In this document: positions 43,770 through 55,800 of the stretch, piece after piece
Layout of the letters: each line of letters begins with the position of its first letter
How positions within the stretch are numbered: the stretch's first letter is position 1
NCBI GenBank assembly: GCA_038527485.1
Contig: JBCBFT010000007.1
Span: 1-64,000, forward strand
Length of the DNA: 64,000 nucleotides
DNA from: JALEFZ01 sp038527485
Lineage (GTDB): Bacteria; Bacteroidota; Bacteroidia; J057
Direction of reading: 5' to 3'
Notes under the pieces: generated by a model
Seen by the model: only the letters and a program-made list of their open reading frames with translations
Database searches by the model: none
What the model was told of the DNA's origin: nothing
Position numbers and translations under genes: made by a program

Positions 43770-45320
43770 ATGAAAACCCTACTACTCCTTTCATTATCCA
43801 TACTTACCACCCTCAGCCTGCACGCGCAGTGGCCTAATGGTGTCACATACGAGATTTTCGTTCAATCCTTCTATGATACAGATGGAGACAGCATCGGCGA
43901 TTTTAATGGCATCACTGAAAAGCTGGACTACCTAGCAGATTTAGGAATCGAAGCCATATGGTTGATGCCCATCAGCCCTTCTCCCTCTTATCACAAATAC
44001 GACGTCACCGACTATCGAGACGTGCATCCTGACTACGGCACCATGTCGGACTTCAAGCGGATGGTCGAGCAGGCCCACCGCCGCAACATCAAAGTAGTCA
44101 TGGACCTTGTAATCAACCATTCTTCTAGTGAGCATCCCTGGTTCATCGAATCACGTAAAGGGCCCGATAATCCCTACAGAGAATACTATGTGTGGAGAGA
44201 TTATGAGGAAGTAAAAGATGAAATCAGCAAAAAGACCATTTCATTGGATTCTGACAACATCACCCAATGGCATCCCAATGGAGACGATGCAGAGCGATAC
44301 TATGGATTTTTTTATGGAGGAATGCCTGACTTGAACTTTGATAGTGAGAAACTGCGAAAGGAAATCTATGACATCGGGAAATTCTGGTTAAAAGATGTTG
44401 GCGTCGATGGATTCCGACTGGATGCAGCCAAACATATCTATCCAGATGATCGAGCAGCAGACAGCCATGCCTTTTGGGCGGAATTTCGACGGGAGATGCA
44501 GTCTGTGAAAAAGGATGTCTACCTCGTAGGGGAGGTGTGGTCAGATGTCGCCCATGTGGCACCCTTCTTAGAAGGACTGCCTGCACTCTTCAATTTCGAT
44601 ATGTGGCAAGCCTTTGAGCGATCCTTGGTCCATCAGCACGATTCTGGCTTGGTGGCCCTCCATGCGTCGATCCAAAACAACTATAAGCGCATCAATCCCG
44701 ATTTCATCGATGCTACGATCCTTTCCAATCACGATCAGAATCGCATCATGTCCGTCCTCAAGGGAGATGTAGGCAAAGCCAAAGTAGCGGCGGCGATGTT
44801 GCTGACCCTCCCAGGTTCTCCCTACATCTACTACGGAGAAGAAATCGGCATGCGGGGCATGAAGCCTGATGAAGAGATTCGCGAGCCTTTTGTCTGGGAC
44901 GAACCTGGACAGGATGCGGGGCAGGCACGTTGGATTCCCCATCGCCACAATGTCCCTGACTCCACGCGTAGCCTCGCCAGCCAAAGGCGAGAAGGAAGCT
45001 CGCTCTTCCAGCATTATCGCCGTCTGATCAAAACACGTAAAAACTCATTCGCGCTCACGCTAGGAAAACTAGAACCCTACGAGCAAGCCGTCGATGGATT
45101 GGTCTGCTTTTATCGGGTGCATAAAAAGGAGAAGGTACTGGTCATCCACAATGTGACAGATCGAGCGATAGACGCTCCCTTACCTGTAAGTGCCTTTGGT
45201 GAGAAGGGCATTCAATATGTCTATCCCAACAAGGCCTACTTGAATATGCCTGATCTATTTAGGGAGAAGGTACTGCCGATTGCGCCCTATAAATCTGTTG
45301 TACTGAAGATCCAAGATTAG
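43770..45320 (+). CDS. Exported GH13 alpha-amylase-family enzyme
   Basis: 516 residues; signal peptide 1-20 (LHAQ). A complete GH13 catalytic domain: DLVINH (112-117), nucleophile GFRLD (Asp218), acid/base GEVW (Glu255) and NHD (Asp322), plus the oligo-1,6-glucosidase/trehalose-synthase-type MPDLNFD. A short C-terminal beta domain follows (about 435-516). It most resembles alpha-glucosidases, maltogenic amylases and trehalose synthases. It lacks a T9SS tail, so it is probably periplasmic. No SusC/SusD genes are adjacent. Confidence 0.9.
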   Translation: MKTLLLLSLSILTTLSLHAQWPNGVTYEIFVQSFYDTDGDSIGDFNGITEKLDYLADLGIEAIWLMPISPSPSYHKYDVTDYRDVHPDYGTMSDFKRMVEQAHRRNIKVVMDLVINHSSSEHPWFIESRKGPDNPYREYYVWRDYEEVKDEISKKTISLDSDNITQWHPNGDDAERYYGFFYGGMPDLNFDSEKLRKEIYDIGKFWLKDVGVDGFRLDAAKHIYPDDRAADSHAFWAEFRREMQSVKKDVYLVGEVWSDVAHVAPFLEGLPALFNFDMWQAFERSLVHQHDSGLVALHASIQNNYKRINPDFIDATILSNHDQNRIMSVLKGDVGKAKVAAAMLLTLPGSPYIYYGEEIGMRGMKPDEEIREPFVWDEPGQDAGQARWIPHRHNVPDSTRSLASQRREGSSLFQHYRRLIKTRKNSFALTLGKLEPYEQAVDGLVCFYRVHKKEKVLVIHNVTDRAIDAPLPVSAFGEKGIQYVYPNKAYLNMPDLFREKVLPIAPYKSVVLKIQD

Positions 45321-45437
45321 TTGTAACGGGCCTCTTTCAGCCTGTAACAGAAGTAGAAAATGTGTTTCAGTTACGCTAAATTCTACTGACGACCTCATTC
45401 ATTATTTTCTTTGTAAAACCATTTGTCATAAAGTCTC

Positions 45438-46247
45438 ATGTACAAATTCCTATTTTTCTCCCTCCTCTTATGTATGTCATTTTTTGGTTTCGGACAAGAC
45501 CGTTATAAAAAAGGAGACATTTTATATGTGATGGCGCCTTCGGGACTACGCATGCGCCAATCGCCCCAGAAAGGAGCACCTTTGACGACCATTCCGTACG
45601 GAGCAAAAGTGAAAGTCATGGGTTTCCCAACAGGAGAGGAGATCAATAAATATAGACAGAAGGTCGACGGAATATGGGGATTCTGGCCTAAGGTGACCTA
45701 CGATGGAGGAACGGGCTATGTATTCGATGGCTTCTTGTCTCGTCTTCCTGCACCTGCATTAGGAGAGGGAGACATCAAGGCGTATCTCCTCAATCATTAT
45801 GAAGCCATGTCTGAGACTGTCACCAGGCGGAAATACTTTTCTGAAGAAGAAGAATGGACCGAGGACAGTCTACAGGTATTTAAGTGGAAGGAATTTGTCG
45901 TGGTATATGAGTCTCTCAACACTGGATGGGGTGGGGAAGAGTATATACTCGAAGTGCGTGGGGCCAACTGGCAAGAAATGTACCTCTTACTCAAGGCCTT
46001 TTACCATACCTCATTTCAAAATATCCTAAAAAATATAGAAAAAGCCCGAAATGGAGAGAAAGAGGTCCTGTGTTACACGGGATATAAAGAGGAAGACTAT
46101 CAAAGATTTTACAAAACCTACTCGGAGCTCACTGTTCCCAATGGTTCTATTGCCTATGATTTCTTTTTATGCGAATGTTATGAAGGGGTGGAACTGCAGG
46201 AAATTGGGCACACCATCCGGTTGAGTTATGGGATGGGGTGCCATTGA
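45438..46247 (+). CDS. Exported SH3-domain protein
   Basis: 269 residues, signal peptide 1-19 (FGFGQ). About 25-105 is a bacterial SH3 (SH3_3) module: LYVMAPSGLRMRQSPQKGAP, then TIPYGAKVKVMGF and GGTGYVFDGFLSRLP. The remaining 160 residues are an unrecognised alpha/beta domain with two Cys (FFLCECYEG) near the end. SH3_3 modules often bind peptidoglycan. It is monocistronic. Confidence 0.75.
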   Translation: MYKFLFFSLLLCMSFFGFGQDRYKKGDILYVMAPSGLRMRQSPQKGAPLTTIPYGAKVKVMGFPTGEEINKYRQKVDGIWGFWPKVTYDGGTGYVFDGFLSRLPAPALGEGDIKAYLLNHYEAMSETVTRRKYFSEEEEWTEDSLQVFKWKEFVVVYESLNTGWGGEEYILEVRGANWQEMYLLLKAFYHTSFQNILKNIEKARNGEKEVLCYTGYKEEDYQRFYKTYSELTVPNGSIAYDFFLCECYEGVELQEIGHTIRLSYGMGCH

Positions 46248-46260
46248 ACTAGGTGGTGTT

Positions 46261-46722
46261 TCAAGCCTCAAGAACAGGAGGGGCAAATACCTTCCCAAAG
46301 TGAAAAGCTGCTGCGCTAGGTCCGATTTCTCTTAGGAGATCTAGGCGATTTTTCGCTTCTGCAAGCGTAGGGGTGTGCCTGACAGGTACATACCATAGCA
46401 CCATGTGCATGGCTTCAAGATGCTGGAACCATTCCTTCTTGCGGCGCATGATCTCTACGTGATCGCTTTTGTAGACAAAAAGCTTCAGCGCGTCAATAGA
46501 TTCCCAGACAGAGAGATTGACTAACATCCGAGGATCAAGGAAGGGATTTGTCGGATCACTCGTTTCGTCTACCAGTCGCCATACGAAGGCAGGATCAGAC
46601 TCCGCAATAGCATTAATCCGCTGAATATTGGCGACAAAATCAGCCATGATGGGATCTTCTACGTTCTCTCCTTTCATATGGGCAATGTTGAGCTGAGCGA
46701 GGTGGTAGGTGGGTTGAGACAT
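46261..46722 (-). CDS. DUF3291-family protein
   Basis: 153 residues, cytosolic. It fits the DUF3291 ferredoxin-like barrel related to antibiotic-biosynthesis monooxygenases: YHLAQLNIAHMKGENVEDPI at the start, FVWRLVDE and MLVNLSVWESIDALKLFVYK in the middle, then MVLWYVPVRHTPTLAEAKNR. No activity is established for the family. Confidence 0.85.
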   Translation of the reverse strand: MSQPTYHLAQLNIAHMKGENVEDPIMADFVANIQRINAIAESDPAFVWRLVDETSDPTNPFLDPRMLVNLSVWESIDALKLFVYKSDHVEIMRRKKEWFQHLEAMHMVLWYVPVRHTPTLAEAKNRLDLLREIGPSAAAFHFGKVFAPPVLEA

Positions 46723-46791
46723 GGGCTATATGTTTGGATGGGTGAAAGAAGAAGAAACGTAATATATGAGATAGGGTTCATGTTTCATGGT

Positions 46792-47322
46792 TCATTTTTC
46801 AGTATCCAGATAAGTATTTCTATCTATCCTGTAATAGACAGCCTCGGCGATGCCCTTGCAGCCATCGTGTTTCCAGTAGGTCATCCCAATCTTTTCGAGT
46901 ACGCGGATGGAAGGAGGATTAGCGATAGCTGAGCGTCCGACGATGTAGGACAATGAGAAGGTACGAAAGCCCAGATCTAGGCTTGCTTGCGCACTTTCAG
47001 TCGCGTAACCTTTGCCCCATTTTGATTGAAAAAAACGATAGCCTAGATCTACGTCGCCCTGTTCATTTTTAGACAAACCACAGAAACCGATGAAGGCATC
47101 TGTATCCTTTTCTATTATCGCCCACCGACCAAACCCCCATTTTTCATAGGCTTTGTACTGCTCGATGAATGTCCGCGCCGATTCTACTGACTCAAAAGGC
47201 GGATCACCTGTGTGTCGAATGACTTCAGGATCTAAGTTGAGTTGGAAAAAAGCTGTTGCATCCTCTGGCACAAACTTTCTAAACAACAATCTTGAGGTTT
47301 CTGTGATTATTTCTTCTTTCAT
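46792..47322 (-). CDS. GNAT N-acetyltransferase (RimJ/RimL-type)
   Basis: 176 residues from ATG 47322 (the longer frame to 47355 covers non-coding DNA). Standard Acetyltransf_3 pattern: ETSRLLFRKFVPEDATAFFQ, then GRWAIIEKDTDAFIGFCGL, LGYRFFQSKWGKGYATESAQ (acetyl-CoA site QxxGxG/A variant) and ANPPSIRVLEKIGM. Substrate unknown. Confidence 0.88.
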   Translation of the reverse strand: MKEEIITETSRLLFRKFVPEDATAFFQLNLDPEVIRHTGDPPFESVESARTFIEQYKAYEKWGFGRWAIIEKDTDAFIGFCGLSKNEQGDVDLGYRFFQSKWGKGYATESAQASLDLGFRTFSLSYIVGRSAIANPPSIRVLEKIGMTYWKHDGCKGIAEAVYYRIDRNTYLDTEK

Positions 47323-47383
47323 AGATGAGAAATTCAGTCTTGTTAATCTACCCATTATTTTCCAACCGATAGTACGAAGAGTT

Positions 47384-47412
47384 CTCCCCTCGCCAACGTC
47401 TCATTGGTGCTA
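47384..47412 (+). repeat. CCAACG/TTGGTGC dispersed hairpin repeat
   Basis: CGCCAACG, TCT, CATTGGTGCTA in the gap between divergent GNAT and DUF4301 genes. It is the only copy in this family not near the 3' end of a plus-strand gene. Confidence 0.6.
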
Positions 47413-47571
47413 CATAGAATTATTTCCCCCATTAGTAAATACCAAATTCACAGGCTAATTTACCATCAAGCCTTTGAATGAGAATCTCTCTCCGAAATTT
47501 GCCTATACTCGAAGGCATTTGTTCTTTCAGGTTCCTTTCCTCGATTTAAACTACATAAGCAAGAACTCAAT

Positions 47572-49110
47572 ATGTTTACTGAACAAGATCTCCTGCAAAT
47601 AGAGCAGCGTGGGAGTGCCCTTGATACTGTCAAACAACAAATTGCCAATTTTGAGCAAGGTTTTCCCTTTATGGACATTGTACGGGCAGCGACCATCAAC
47701 GATGGGATCATTCGCCTGGATGAAGAGACGCTGGATCGCCTCGTGGCTTCCTACGATGAGCGCCTACCGAGCCTAAAAGTCGTCAAGTTTGTCCCAGCGT
47801 CAGGAGCTGCCAGCCGAATGTTCAAGGCATTGTTTGCGGCCATGTCAAAGTACCAAGTAGATCCCGCTTCTGCTCATGATCTGGCTCAAGAAAAAGGACC
47901 TGTGGATGAATTCTTCCAGCGTATAGCGGACTTTGCCTTTTACCATGATCTGGCCGCCACCTTTGCGGAGGGAGAGCTAGCTCAACTACTCGAAGCAAAA
48001 GCTTATGGTAAAATCCTTTCTCACGTACTGACAGGAGAAGGGTTAGATTATGGCCAACTTCCCAAAGGACTTCTCAAGTTTCACGCCTATGGAGACAATG
48101 CGCGTACCCCTGCGGAGGAACATATGGTGGAGGCTGCGAACTATGCTTCGGCAAATGGAGGTACAGCATTCCTGCACTTTACGGTATCTCCTGAGCATCA
48201 AGCCAAATTTACTGAAACGATCAACGCAACCAAGGAGGCTTACGAGTCGGCATATGGTGTGCAAATAGAGGTATCGTATTCGGTTCAAAAGCCTGCGACA
48301 GACACCGTTGCGGTAGATATGGACAATCAACCCTTTCGCCTAGACGATGGACATTTATTGTTTCGCCCAGCTGGGCATGGTGCTTTGATTGAAAATCTGA
48401 ACGATATCGAGGCAGATCTGATTTTTGTCAAGAATATCGACAATGTGGTGCCCGACCGAATCAAGGACGCGACCTATACATATAAGAAAGCACTTGCCAG
48501 CATGTTGTTGGATGTACAGCAACAGATTTTCAATTATGAGGAAGAGCTCGCAAACGACGCTTCGGCAGCGTTGGTAGATGAGGTCGCTGCTTTTATCGAG
48601 TCTGTCCTCTGTGTGGAACCTGAGGCTGGATTTGCGGATTTGGATCATGAGGGCAAGAAAGCCTATGTATGGGACAAGCTGCACCGTCCCATCCGTGTAT
48701 GTGGCATGGTGAAGAATGAAGGAGAACCTGGAGGCGGACCTTTTTGGGCGACCAATGAGGATGGAACCGTTTCCTTACAGATTGTAGAGAGTGCGCAGAT
48801 AGACAAAGCAAATGAAGAGCAAATGGCCATTATGAAGGGGGCGACCCACTTCAATCCTGTAGATTTGGTGTGTGCGACGAGAGATAAAGATGGTAAATCG
48901 TACGATTGTCTGAATTTCCGCGATCTCCGCACAGGATTTATCTCTCAAAAATCGAAGGAAGGAAGAGAGTTGAAAGCGCAAGAATTGCCAGGCCTCTGGA
49001 ATGGTGCCATGGCTAATTGGAATACACTGTTTGTCGAAGTACCGATTGTGACCTTTAATCCTGTCAAAACGGTGAACGATTTGCTTCGTCCCAATCATCA
49101 GCCTGGATAA
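47572..49110 (+). CDS. DUF4301-family protein
   Basis: 512 residues, cytosolic. It matches the Bacteroidota-specific DUF4301 family by its pattern: FVPASGAASRMFKALF (about 72-87), LLKFHAYGDNARTPAEEHMV, FIKNID/IFVKNIDNVVPDR and RVCGMVKNEGEPGGGPFW. The first motif resembles the GxGxR nucleotide-binding loop of sugar nucleotidyltransferases, but this is inference. Monocistronic with its own terminator. Confidence 0.87.
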   Translation: MFTEQDLLQIEQRGSALDTVKQQIANFEQGFPFMDIVRAATINDGIIRLDEETLDRLVASYDERLPSLKVVKFVPASGAASRMFKALFAAMSKYQVDPASAHDLAQEKGPVDEFFQRIADFAFYHDLAATFAEGELAQLLEAKAYGKILSHVLTGEGLDYGQLPKGLLKFHAYGDNARTPAEEHMVEAANYASANGGTAFLHFTVSPEHQAKFTETINATKEAYESAYGVQIEVSYSVQKPATDTVAVDMDNQPFRLDDGHLLFRPAGHGALIENLNDIEADLIFVKNIDNVVPDRIKDATYTYKKALASMLLDVQQQIFNYEEELANDASAALVDEVAAFIESVLCVEPEAGFADLDHEGKKAYVWDKLHRPIRVCGMVKNEGEPGGGPFWATNEDGTVSLQIVESAQIDKANEEQMAIMKGATHFNPVDLVCATRDKDGKSYDCLNFRDLRTGFISQKSKEGRELKAQELPGLWNGAMANWNTLFVEVPIVTFNPVKTVNDLLRPNHQPG

Positions 49111-49136
49111 AAAGTCAGATTTTTTTCAAAAAAATG

Positions 49137-49161
49137 AAGCCACCTCTTGGGTGGCTTTTTT
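49137..49161 (+). terminator. Terminator of the DUF4301 gene
   Basis: AAGCCACC, TCTT, GGGTGGC then six T (49156-49161). Confidence 0.88.
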
Positions 49162-49832
49162 ATTTTTCTTACCCTTGTAAATATCTAAATTTACATTATT
49201 TTAATTCGTATTTCGAATTATTTCTTTTTCTAGCCTCCACACCTTGTTTGGAGGGTAAACATCTTAGTTGAAATAATTCGACAAGTTTTTTTTCATTATT
49301 ACAAGACCGATTGGGAAATGAATTTGACTATTCATACATAAAATACGACCCACGCAATAAATCTAATCCATGGAAGTCCAATCAAATGTTTTTATGTTGA
49401 TTCGAATTATCGGATTATTATTAGGGGTTTGTTTTTGATTTAATCTGCTGATTTTCATTGTTTTGATTATTGAATTGTTAGTTGACTTATTATTGGGTTG
49501 AGTATTTCTAATATAATGAGTGACTGAAAATGATATGAATGGTCAAAAACTAGCGTCTTGCGAATCAAGGAATAAGCGATTACTTTTGAATTGTTAGTAG
49601 GAAAAATATTACATGGGGTAAAATAGCGAATTGCTTCTGCGAAGATATTTTACAAGTAGGAAGGAATTGTGGGGCAGATAGACAGGGTTATCCTCTAAAT
49701 CTGTCCTATATATTTTGGAAGAAGTCAATAGAAAAGTATCATTTTACCATTGAGTCATCCAAATTATCCATTAAAACAAGCTTTTTAACAGCACATATTT
49801 TACAAAAGGTTACTGCATCATCACCCTAGCTT
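49162..49832. other. Long AT-rich non-coding region before the giant lectin gene
   Basis: No ORF of note. It contains repeated AATTCGAATTA-type motifs (a TAATTCG/CGAATTA palindrome at 49202-49220, a related one at 49404-49414) and a CCTCCA...TGGAGG hairpin near 49234-49254. It is probably the promoter and long leader of the 7-kb gene. No Bacteroidota promoter boxes are assignable with confidence. Confidence 0.4.
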
Positions 49833-52800
49833 ATGAGATCTATGGGATTTTTACGATTCTTTTTCATCCTTGCCGTGAGTAGCGGTATGTTACTAACTAC
49901 GAGCCAGGCGCAACGGGTCACGACCGATCTGCTTGCGCTTTACGAATTTGATGAAGGAGCGGGAAGCACGGTATACGATAAGTCAAGCGTGGGAACCCCT
50001 CTCAACCTTCAAATCGGGAACACAGGAAATATTCAATGGTTATCAGGCAATGGAATTAACATCCAGTCTGCGACCATTCTACAGACGCCAGTCGCAGCCA
50101 GCAAGATCATGACTGCCTGTATGTCTAGTCATGAGGTCACCATGGAAGCATGGGTGAGACCTCAAAACTCGTCTCAGAGTGGTCCTGCCCGTATCATGTC
50201 GATATCTGAAAACACCGCCAAGCGTAACATGACCCTCGGTCAATCTGGCTCACGCTACATCGGACGCGTGCGCACAGGTACTGCTAACAACGGGACACCA
50301 GACAATCAGGGGCCTTCTAGCTCCGTCAGCACCTCGCAGGTCCAGCATCTTGTCTACACCTATGAGAATGGGCAAGACAAAATCTACCTGAATGGCGCAC
50401 TCGTCGCTACGAGGTCTCGCTCGGGAGATTTCTCCAATTGGGACACAGGCTACCACCTGATGATGGGCAATGAGATGACCCAAGATCGCAAATGGCTAGG
50501 AGAGATCTACCTGTCTGCCGTGTACTCACGTGCCCTAACACCGACAGAGATCACTCAAAACTACCAAGCGGGTTATGTAACCACACCCCCTAATCCAAAC
50601 GAAGATTGGGTGGAAGCTGAATGTGGGACAGTAGGTTCCCTTTGGCAACAAAAACTTGATGGTGATGCATCGCAAGGACAATATGTAGAAATCCAGTCTG
50701 GATATACCAGCTACAACAGCGCCACTACCTCCGCGAGTGGTCAAGTTCGATATAATGTAGAGGTCAGCTCCGCTGGCTACTACAATGTTTTTGGCAGGAT
50801 CCTTACACCTTCCTATTCTGAAAACTCTTTTTGGGTAAAAGTCAACAATAGCTCATGGGCTGAATGGCATACAGGTGTCTTCAGCGCATGGTCTTGGGAA
50901 AAGGTGACCGACTACGGATACAATCCTTACTTCTATCTCAATAGTGGATCAAACGTCATCACAGTTGCCTATCGTGAGCCTGGCTCTAAACTGGACAAGT
51001 TGTTTGTCTCTCAGAGCAACACGGTGCCTTCAGGCTTAGGCGGTGCTGCACAAGGCTGTGCGCCGACATTTGAAGCACCTGAAGGATGGTCCCACGAATG
51101 TGGATCTGGGATAGAAGTAGAAGTAGTCGGACAAGGAGTGAAAGGATACTCAAGCGCAACGCTGAACTTTGCCAATTCTTCTTCTGTAGACAGTGTAATC
51201 TTAATCGTCACCTCAAAAGCAGGAGGATATCCTTCTAGCATTACCTTTACTGGAAGCAATGGCCAGACAGCCGTCGCTACGCCCAAAGTTATGCCTTCTG
51301 CTAGCGGAAGCTCGACATCCTCTGTACGTGAGTACAAAGTGAAGATAGATGGAAATCTTTCGTCGGCTACTGCTTCTGGACTGAATAGCTATACCTACTC
51401 TTATGTCGCATATGTATTCAGATCCAATTCGAGCTATGAAAATGGAGAGGTCGCGATTCCTGTTGGAGAGTATTTCTACCATAGTGACAAGACCTACACC
51501 ATGGATATTCCTGCTTCGAGCGATGATCGTAACATCACGATTCAGGTACCACTTTCAGAGATTAATAATGATTCCCGAATTGTCAATATGACCGTTGAAG
51601 CAGGGGGTGTCACAGAGACAGTGACTGCGAATACTTACGACCAAGGCAACTCACTCCTTCTGTTGACCGCAACGCTTCAAAATGTACCTGCTGGTACGGA
51701 TGAGATTACAATTGAAATCGAGTCGCCTTCTTCCAATGGAGATAGCTTCGGCGCCACAGGATACATCACGGCAGATATCGACTGCAATGCTTGTTCGCTC
51801 CCTACAATCTACAAGTGGGTGCGCGTCAATTATGGTTCATGGCAGAGCACCACAGTAGCCAATGTCTGTGTAGGCGACATCGTAGAACTCTGCGTAGATC
51901 CTGTCAACCTTCAGGGATACCAGTGGGCAGGCCCCAACGGATATACATCTACCTTGAGTACACCGATCATCAGCGATAGCATCACAACGGCAGAAGAAGG
52001 GGTATATACCCTGACTTATACAGATCCTACTGTAGCCAATTGTGGTACGACCATCAACTTTACGGTCAACGTCAGTGAGCCGATGGTCCCCACCATCAAT
52101 CTCTCGGCTAACCAGATCAATGCCAATCAGACCGTCACCATCAGCACAAATGATGTCAATGACTATCAGAGAATATACATTCCCGTAGGTTCTTTCTACA
52201 CAGGAAGCATGGATAGAATGGTCTTTGGGGCCGACGATGATGCGACAGGTGGTAGCAATACCATGTTTAGAGATGTGCAAGTATATGAGTCCAATACGGG
52301 CAATGGCGTCAACATCGACTTTAATAATTACACCCTCTCGTCTTATGGCACAAGCCAGGACAACGGAACCTACGCAGTAAGTAATAATGGAGGAGATTTG
52401 ATGATCCAGGACAATGCTTGGAAGTCAATCGACCTCAATTATAATGTGACCATTTATACCATCTTGTCATTCGAAGTGAAGACTACCGATATGGGAGAGC
52501 TACACTTCATCGGATTTGACAATGACACGGATGAGCAAAACTCTTTGGCTTATCTCTTCATGTTGTTTGGTTCAGATGCTTGGGGCACGACGTCCAATGA
52601 GCATGCATATGGCGCATACAGCAAGCCTGAATACAACTGGAACTTCGGTTCTAGCGCTTCTCCAGCCACAGGCACAGGTCTCGGACCTTTCAACGTGACC
52701 TATGCAGGAGGTACCCAGGTCGTCTCGCTTGAGGTTGACCAAGGATATTGTGATTACACGTATAGAGATACCATAGAAGTGGCTTGCCCGACAGTAGATG

Positions 52801-55800
52801 CAGGCGTAGATGTAGAAATCTGCGAGTGCGACCTTGTCTCCAATGGTGTATGCCAGGACAATGGACGTGCCGTCACCTTGACAGCCTCAGGAGGATCGAG
52901 TTATGCATGGAGCAATGGAGCGACCACTCAGAGCATCACTGTCAGTCCGCTCGCGACGACCACTTACACAGTTACTACTTCAGGACCCGGTTCATGCTCA
53001 AATACAGCTGATGTAACAGTGACAGTGGTTGATGGTCCAGAGGCAGAGTTCCAGCAGATTCCTACAGTTGCGCTTTGCGAAAATGAAACTTTCGTATTTG
53101 AAGCAGTAAACCAAGGACCTGGCGTAGCTTCTAGCGAATATGTATGGGACTTTGGTCCGACAGCGAGCCCTTCGGGTGCCATTGGTATCGGACCTCACCA
53201 AGTACGCTTCCTCGTGACATCAGGTCAGACGGATTGCCGTGAGGTCACCCTCACTGTAGGAAGTGGTGCCTGTATGGATGTCAATAAGGCTAATGTCTTC
53301 ATTGCACCTACAGCTCATATCGACTCTCTCGTTGTCAATGATCCTTCTTGTCAAGAGACAGCAGGTTCTGTGACAGTCAATACAGAAGGATGGGTCATCG
53401 GTGAAAGCGGGATGGTTACTGTCAGCCAAAATAACTTTGGCCAGTGGCATACCCTGAATTACAATAACACGTATGAGAAGCCTGTGATCATCATGCAGTC
53501 CCTTACGTCTGGAGATGTCAATCCTGCTCATGTGAGAGTGCGCAATACAGGACATGCGAAGACAGAGTTCCAGATTGAAGAATGGGACTACCAAGATGGC
53601 TACCACGGAGCAGAAAACATCAGCTACATCATCTTGGAGCAGGGTACGCATACCCTCTCTGATGGGACGACGATCGAGGCAGGATATGCAAACATCGGTT
53701 CAGGATTCTCTAGTGTGAGCTTGAATGGTGGATATACAACTACACCTGTGGTATTGACACAAGTAGCGTCTTTCAATTACACGCGAAGCGTCGTAGCACG
53801 TCAGAAGAATGTAGGAACAACCTCATTCCAGGTGCGTCTCCAAAACAAGGAATCCTATGAGAAGAGCAATAATTCACACCCTGGCAATGAAAAAGTATCT
53901 TTCATCGCGATAGAGAAAACGCAGGGAAGTGCCAATGGTCAAGCATTCGAGGCAGGAGTATTAGTAGACGTCACGCATAATTTCAAGCAGCTGACATACA
54001 GCCAGACTTTCAACGCGATGCCCGCCCTCGTATACAGTATGCAAAGCTACGACGGAGGCGATCCTGCGGCTATTCGCCACAAGAGCCAAGATCAACTCGG
54101 TGCGCAGCTACGTATTGAGGAGGAAACTTCTCATGATTCTGAGACAAACCATACAACAGAGAATATTGGCTATATCGCCTTCGAAAGAGGAGACATCTAC
54201 GCAGGAATGGAGTACCGAGTAGATGGCGGTGCATGGACAATAGGTGAGAATAACTATACTTTTGAGAATCTTGGCTTGGGATCGCATACGCTTGAAACAC
54301 GCACGATCAATGGTTGTAACACATCTGTAGAAGATACGACCGTAAATATCGGAGCAGGCTTATGTGCAAGCCTAGGAGACTTCATCTGGGAAGATGCCAA
54401 CGAAAACGGTGTGCAAGATGGAACAGAGTCTGGAATTGCAGGAATCAAAGTATACCTACTCGAAGGCTGCACGGGCCTTGTAAAGCTAGATTCTACTACC
54501 ACCAACGGAAATGGAATCTATACTTTCAACAACCTCAATGTAGGCGGCAGCTATCGCGTTCAGCTCGCACAGGAGGTACTAGACAATGGCTACACCGTGA
54601 CAGGACAGAATACAGGCACAGACGAAGCAGTTGATTCTGACGCAGGAGCCAATGGTGTGACAGATTGCGTGACACTCAGCCAAGCGGGTGCTTACAACGA
54701 TTTGGATATCGGATTGAACTACGAGTGTACAGTTACTGATCCAGGTACGATTGGAGGTGACCAAAGCTACTGTACTGTACTCGGTGTCTATCCTACACCT
54801 ATCACCAATGTCTCTGAAGCAGATGGAGGCGTAGGAGTAGAGTACCAATGGCGTTGGTCTGAGCGTACAGATATCCCATTTGAGTTCTGGGTGGTGAAGC
54901 CTAATTCAAACATGGCCTCCATGAATATCAACCATATCGTGAGCAAGACTTGCTATCTGGTGCGTATGGCGAGAAAGTGTCCTGGAGAAGCATGGGTTCC
55001 TTCCAATGTGATTGCCATTGAGATCAATTACACACCCAAAACTTCATTCTCCATCACTTACCCAGAAGGTACCACTGTCCAGTCATCTAATGACTCTGTG
55101 AAGGTGATCTTCGAAGCCCGTACATGGCCCAATGCTTCTTATTCATGGGACCTGACAGGTAGCTTGAACCCTATGGGAATTCCAATGGATTCTACAGGAC
55201 GTAAAGTATACGCTTACTATACTTCGCCTACAACGTATACAGCTTCACTCACCATGTCTACACCTGAGTGTGACTCTACATTGAGCATCTTTGTGAAAAT
55301 CGATGATGCCGCAGGATGTAGCAACATCACAGATCCTGGTACGATTTCAGGTGATCAGTACAGCTGTAGCGTGCCATACGATGCATCGACCATCGGTGGA
55401 GAGGCAGCGACGGGTGCTGTCGGAGCGGTAGAGTACGAGTGGGCTTACAGCAACGATTTGAATATTCCTGTTCAGCTTTGGGAGGCGATCCCAAGTGGCA
55501 ACAGCACAAGCATAGATCCTGATCAGTATCTCGGACTGCTCACGCAGACGACCTACTTCGTCAGAAGAGCGCGCTCCATCGGATGTAACGCTTTCCGCCA
55601 CTCCAACGTGGTCACCATCGAGGTGCAGGAGAACCTGCAGTCTGCTTGCGAAATCACAGAACCCGCCAGCCAAAACTTTGGCGCCAATCTACCTGGTGTG
55701 ATCCAGGGAGGAACCTCTAGTGAATACAGCTGGCACTACGAGACCGCACAGGTCCTTACTTATGCAGACGGTACGGCCCGCGTGACAGGATTGCTTCGCA

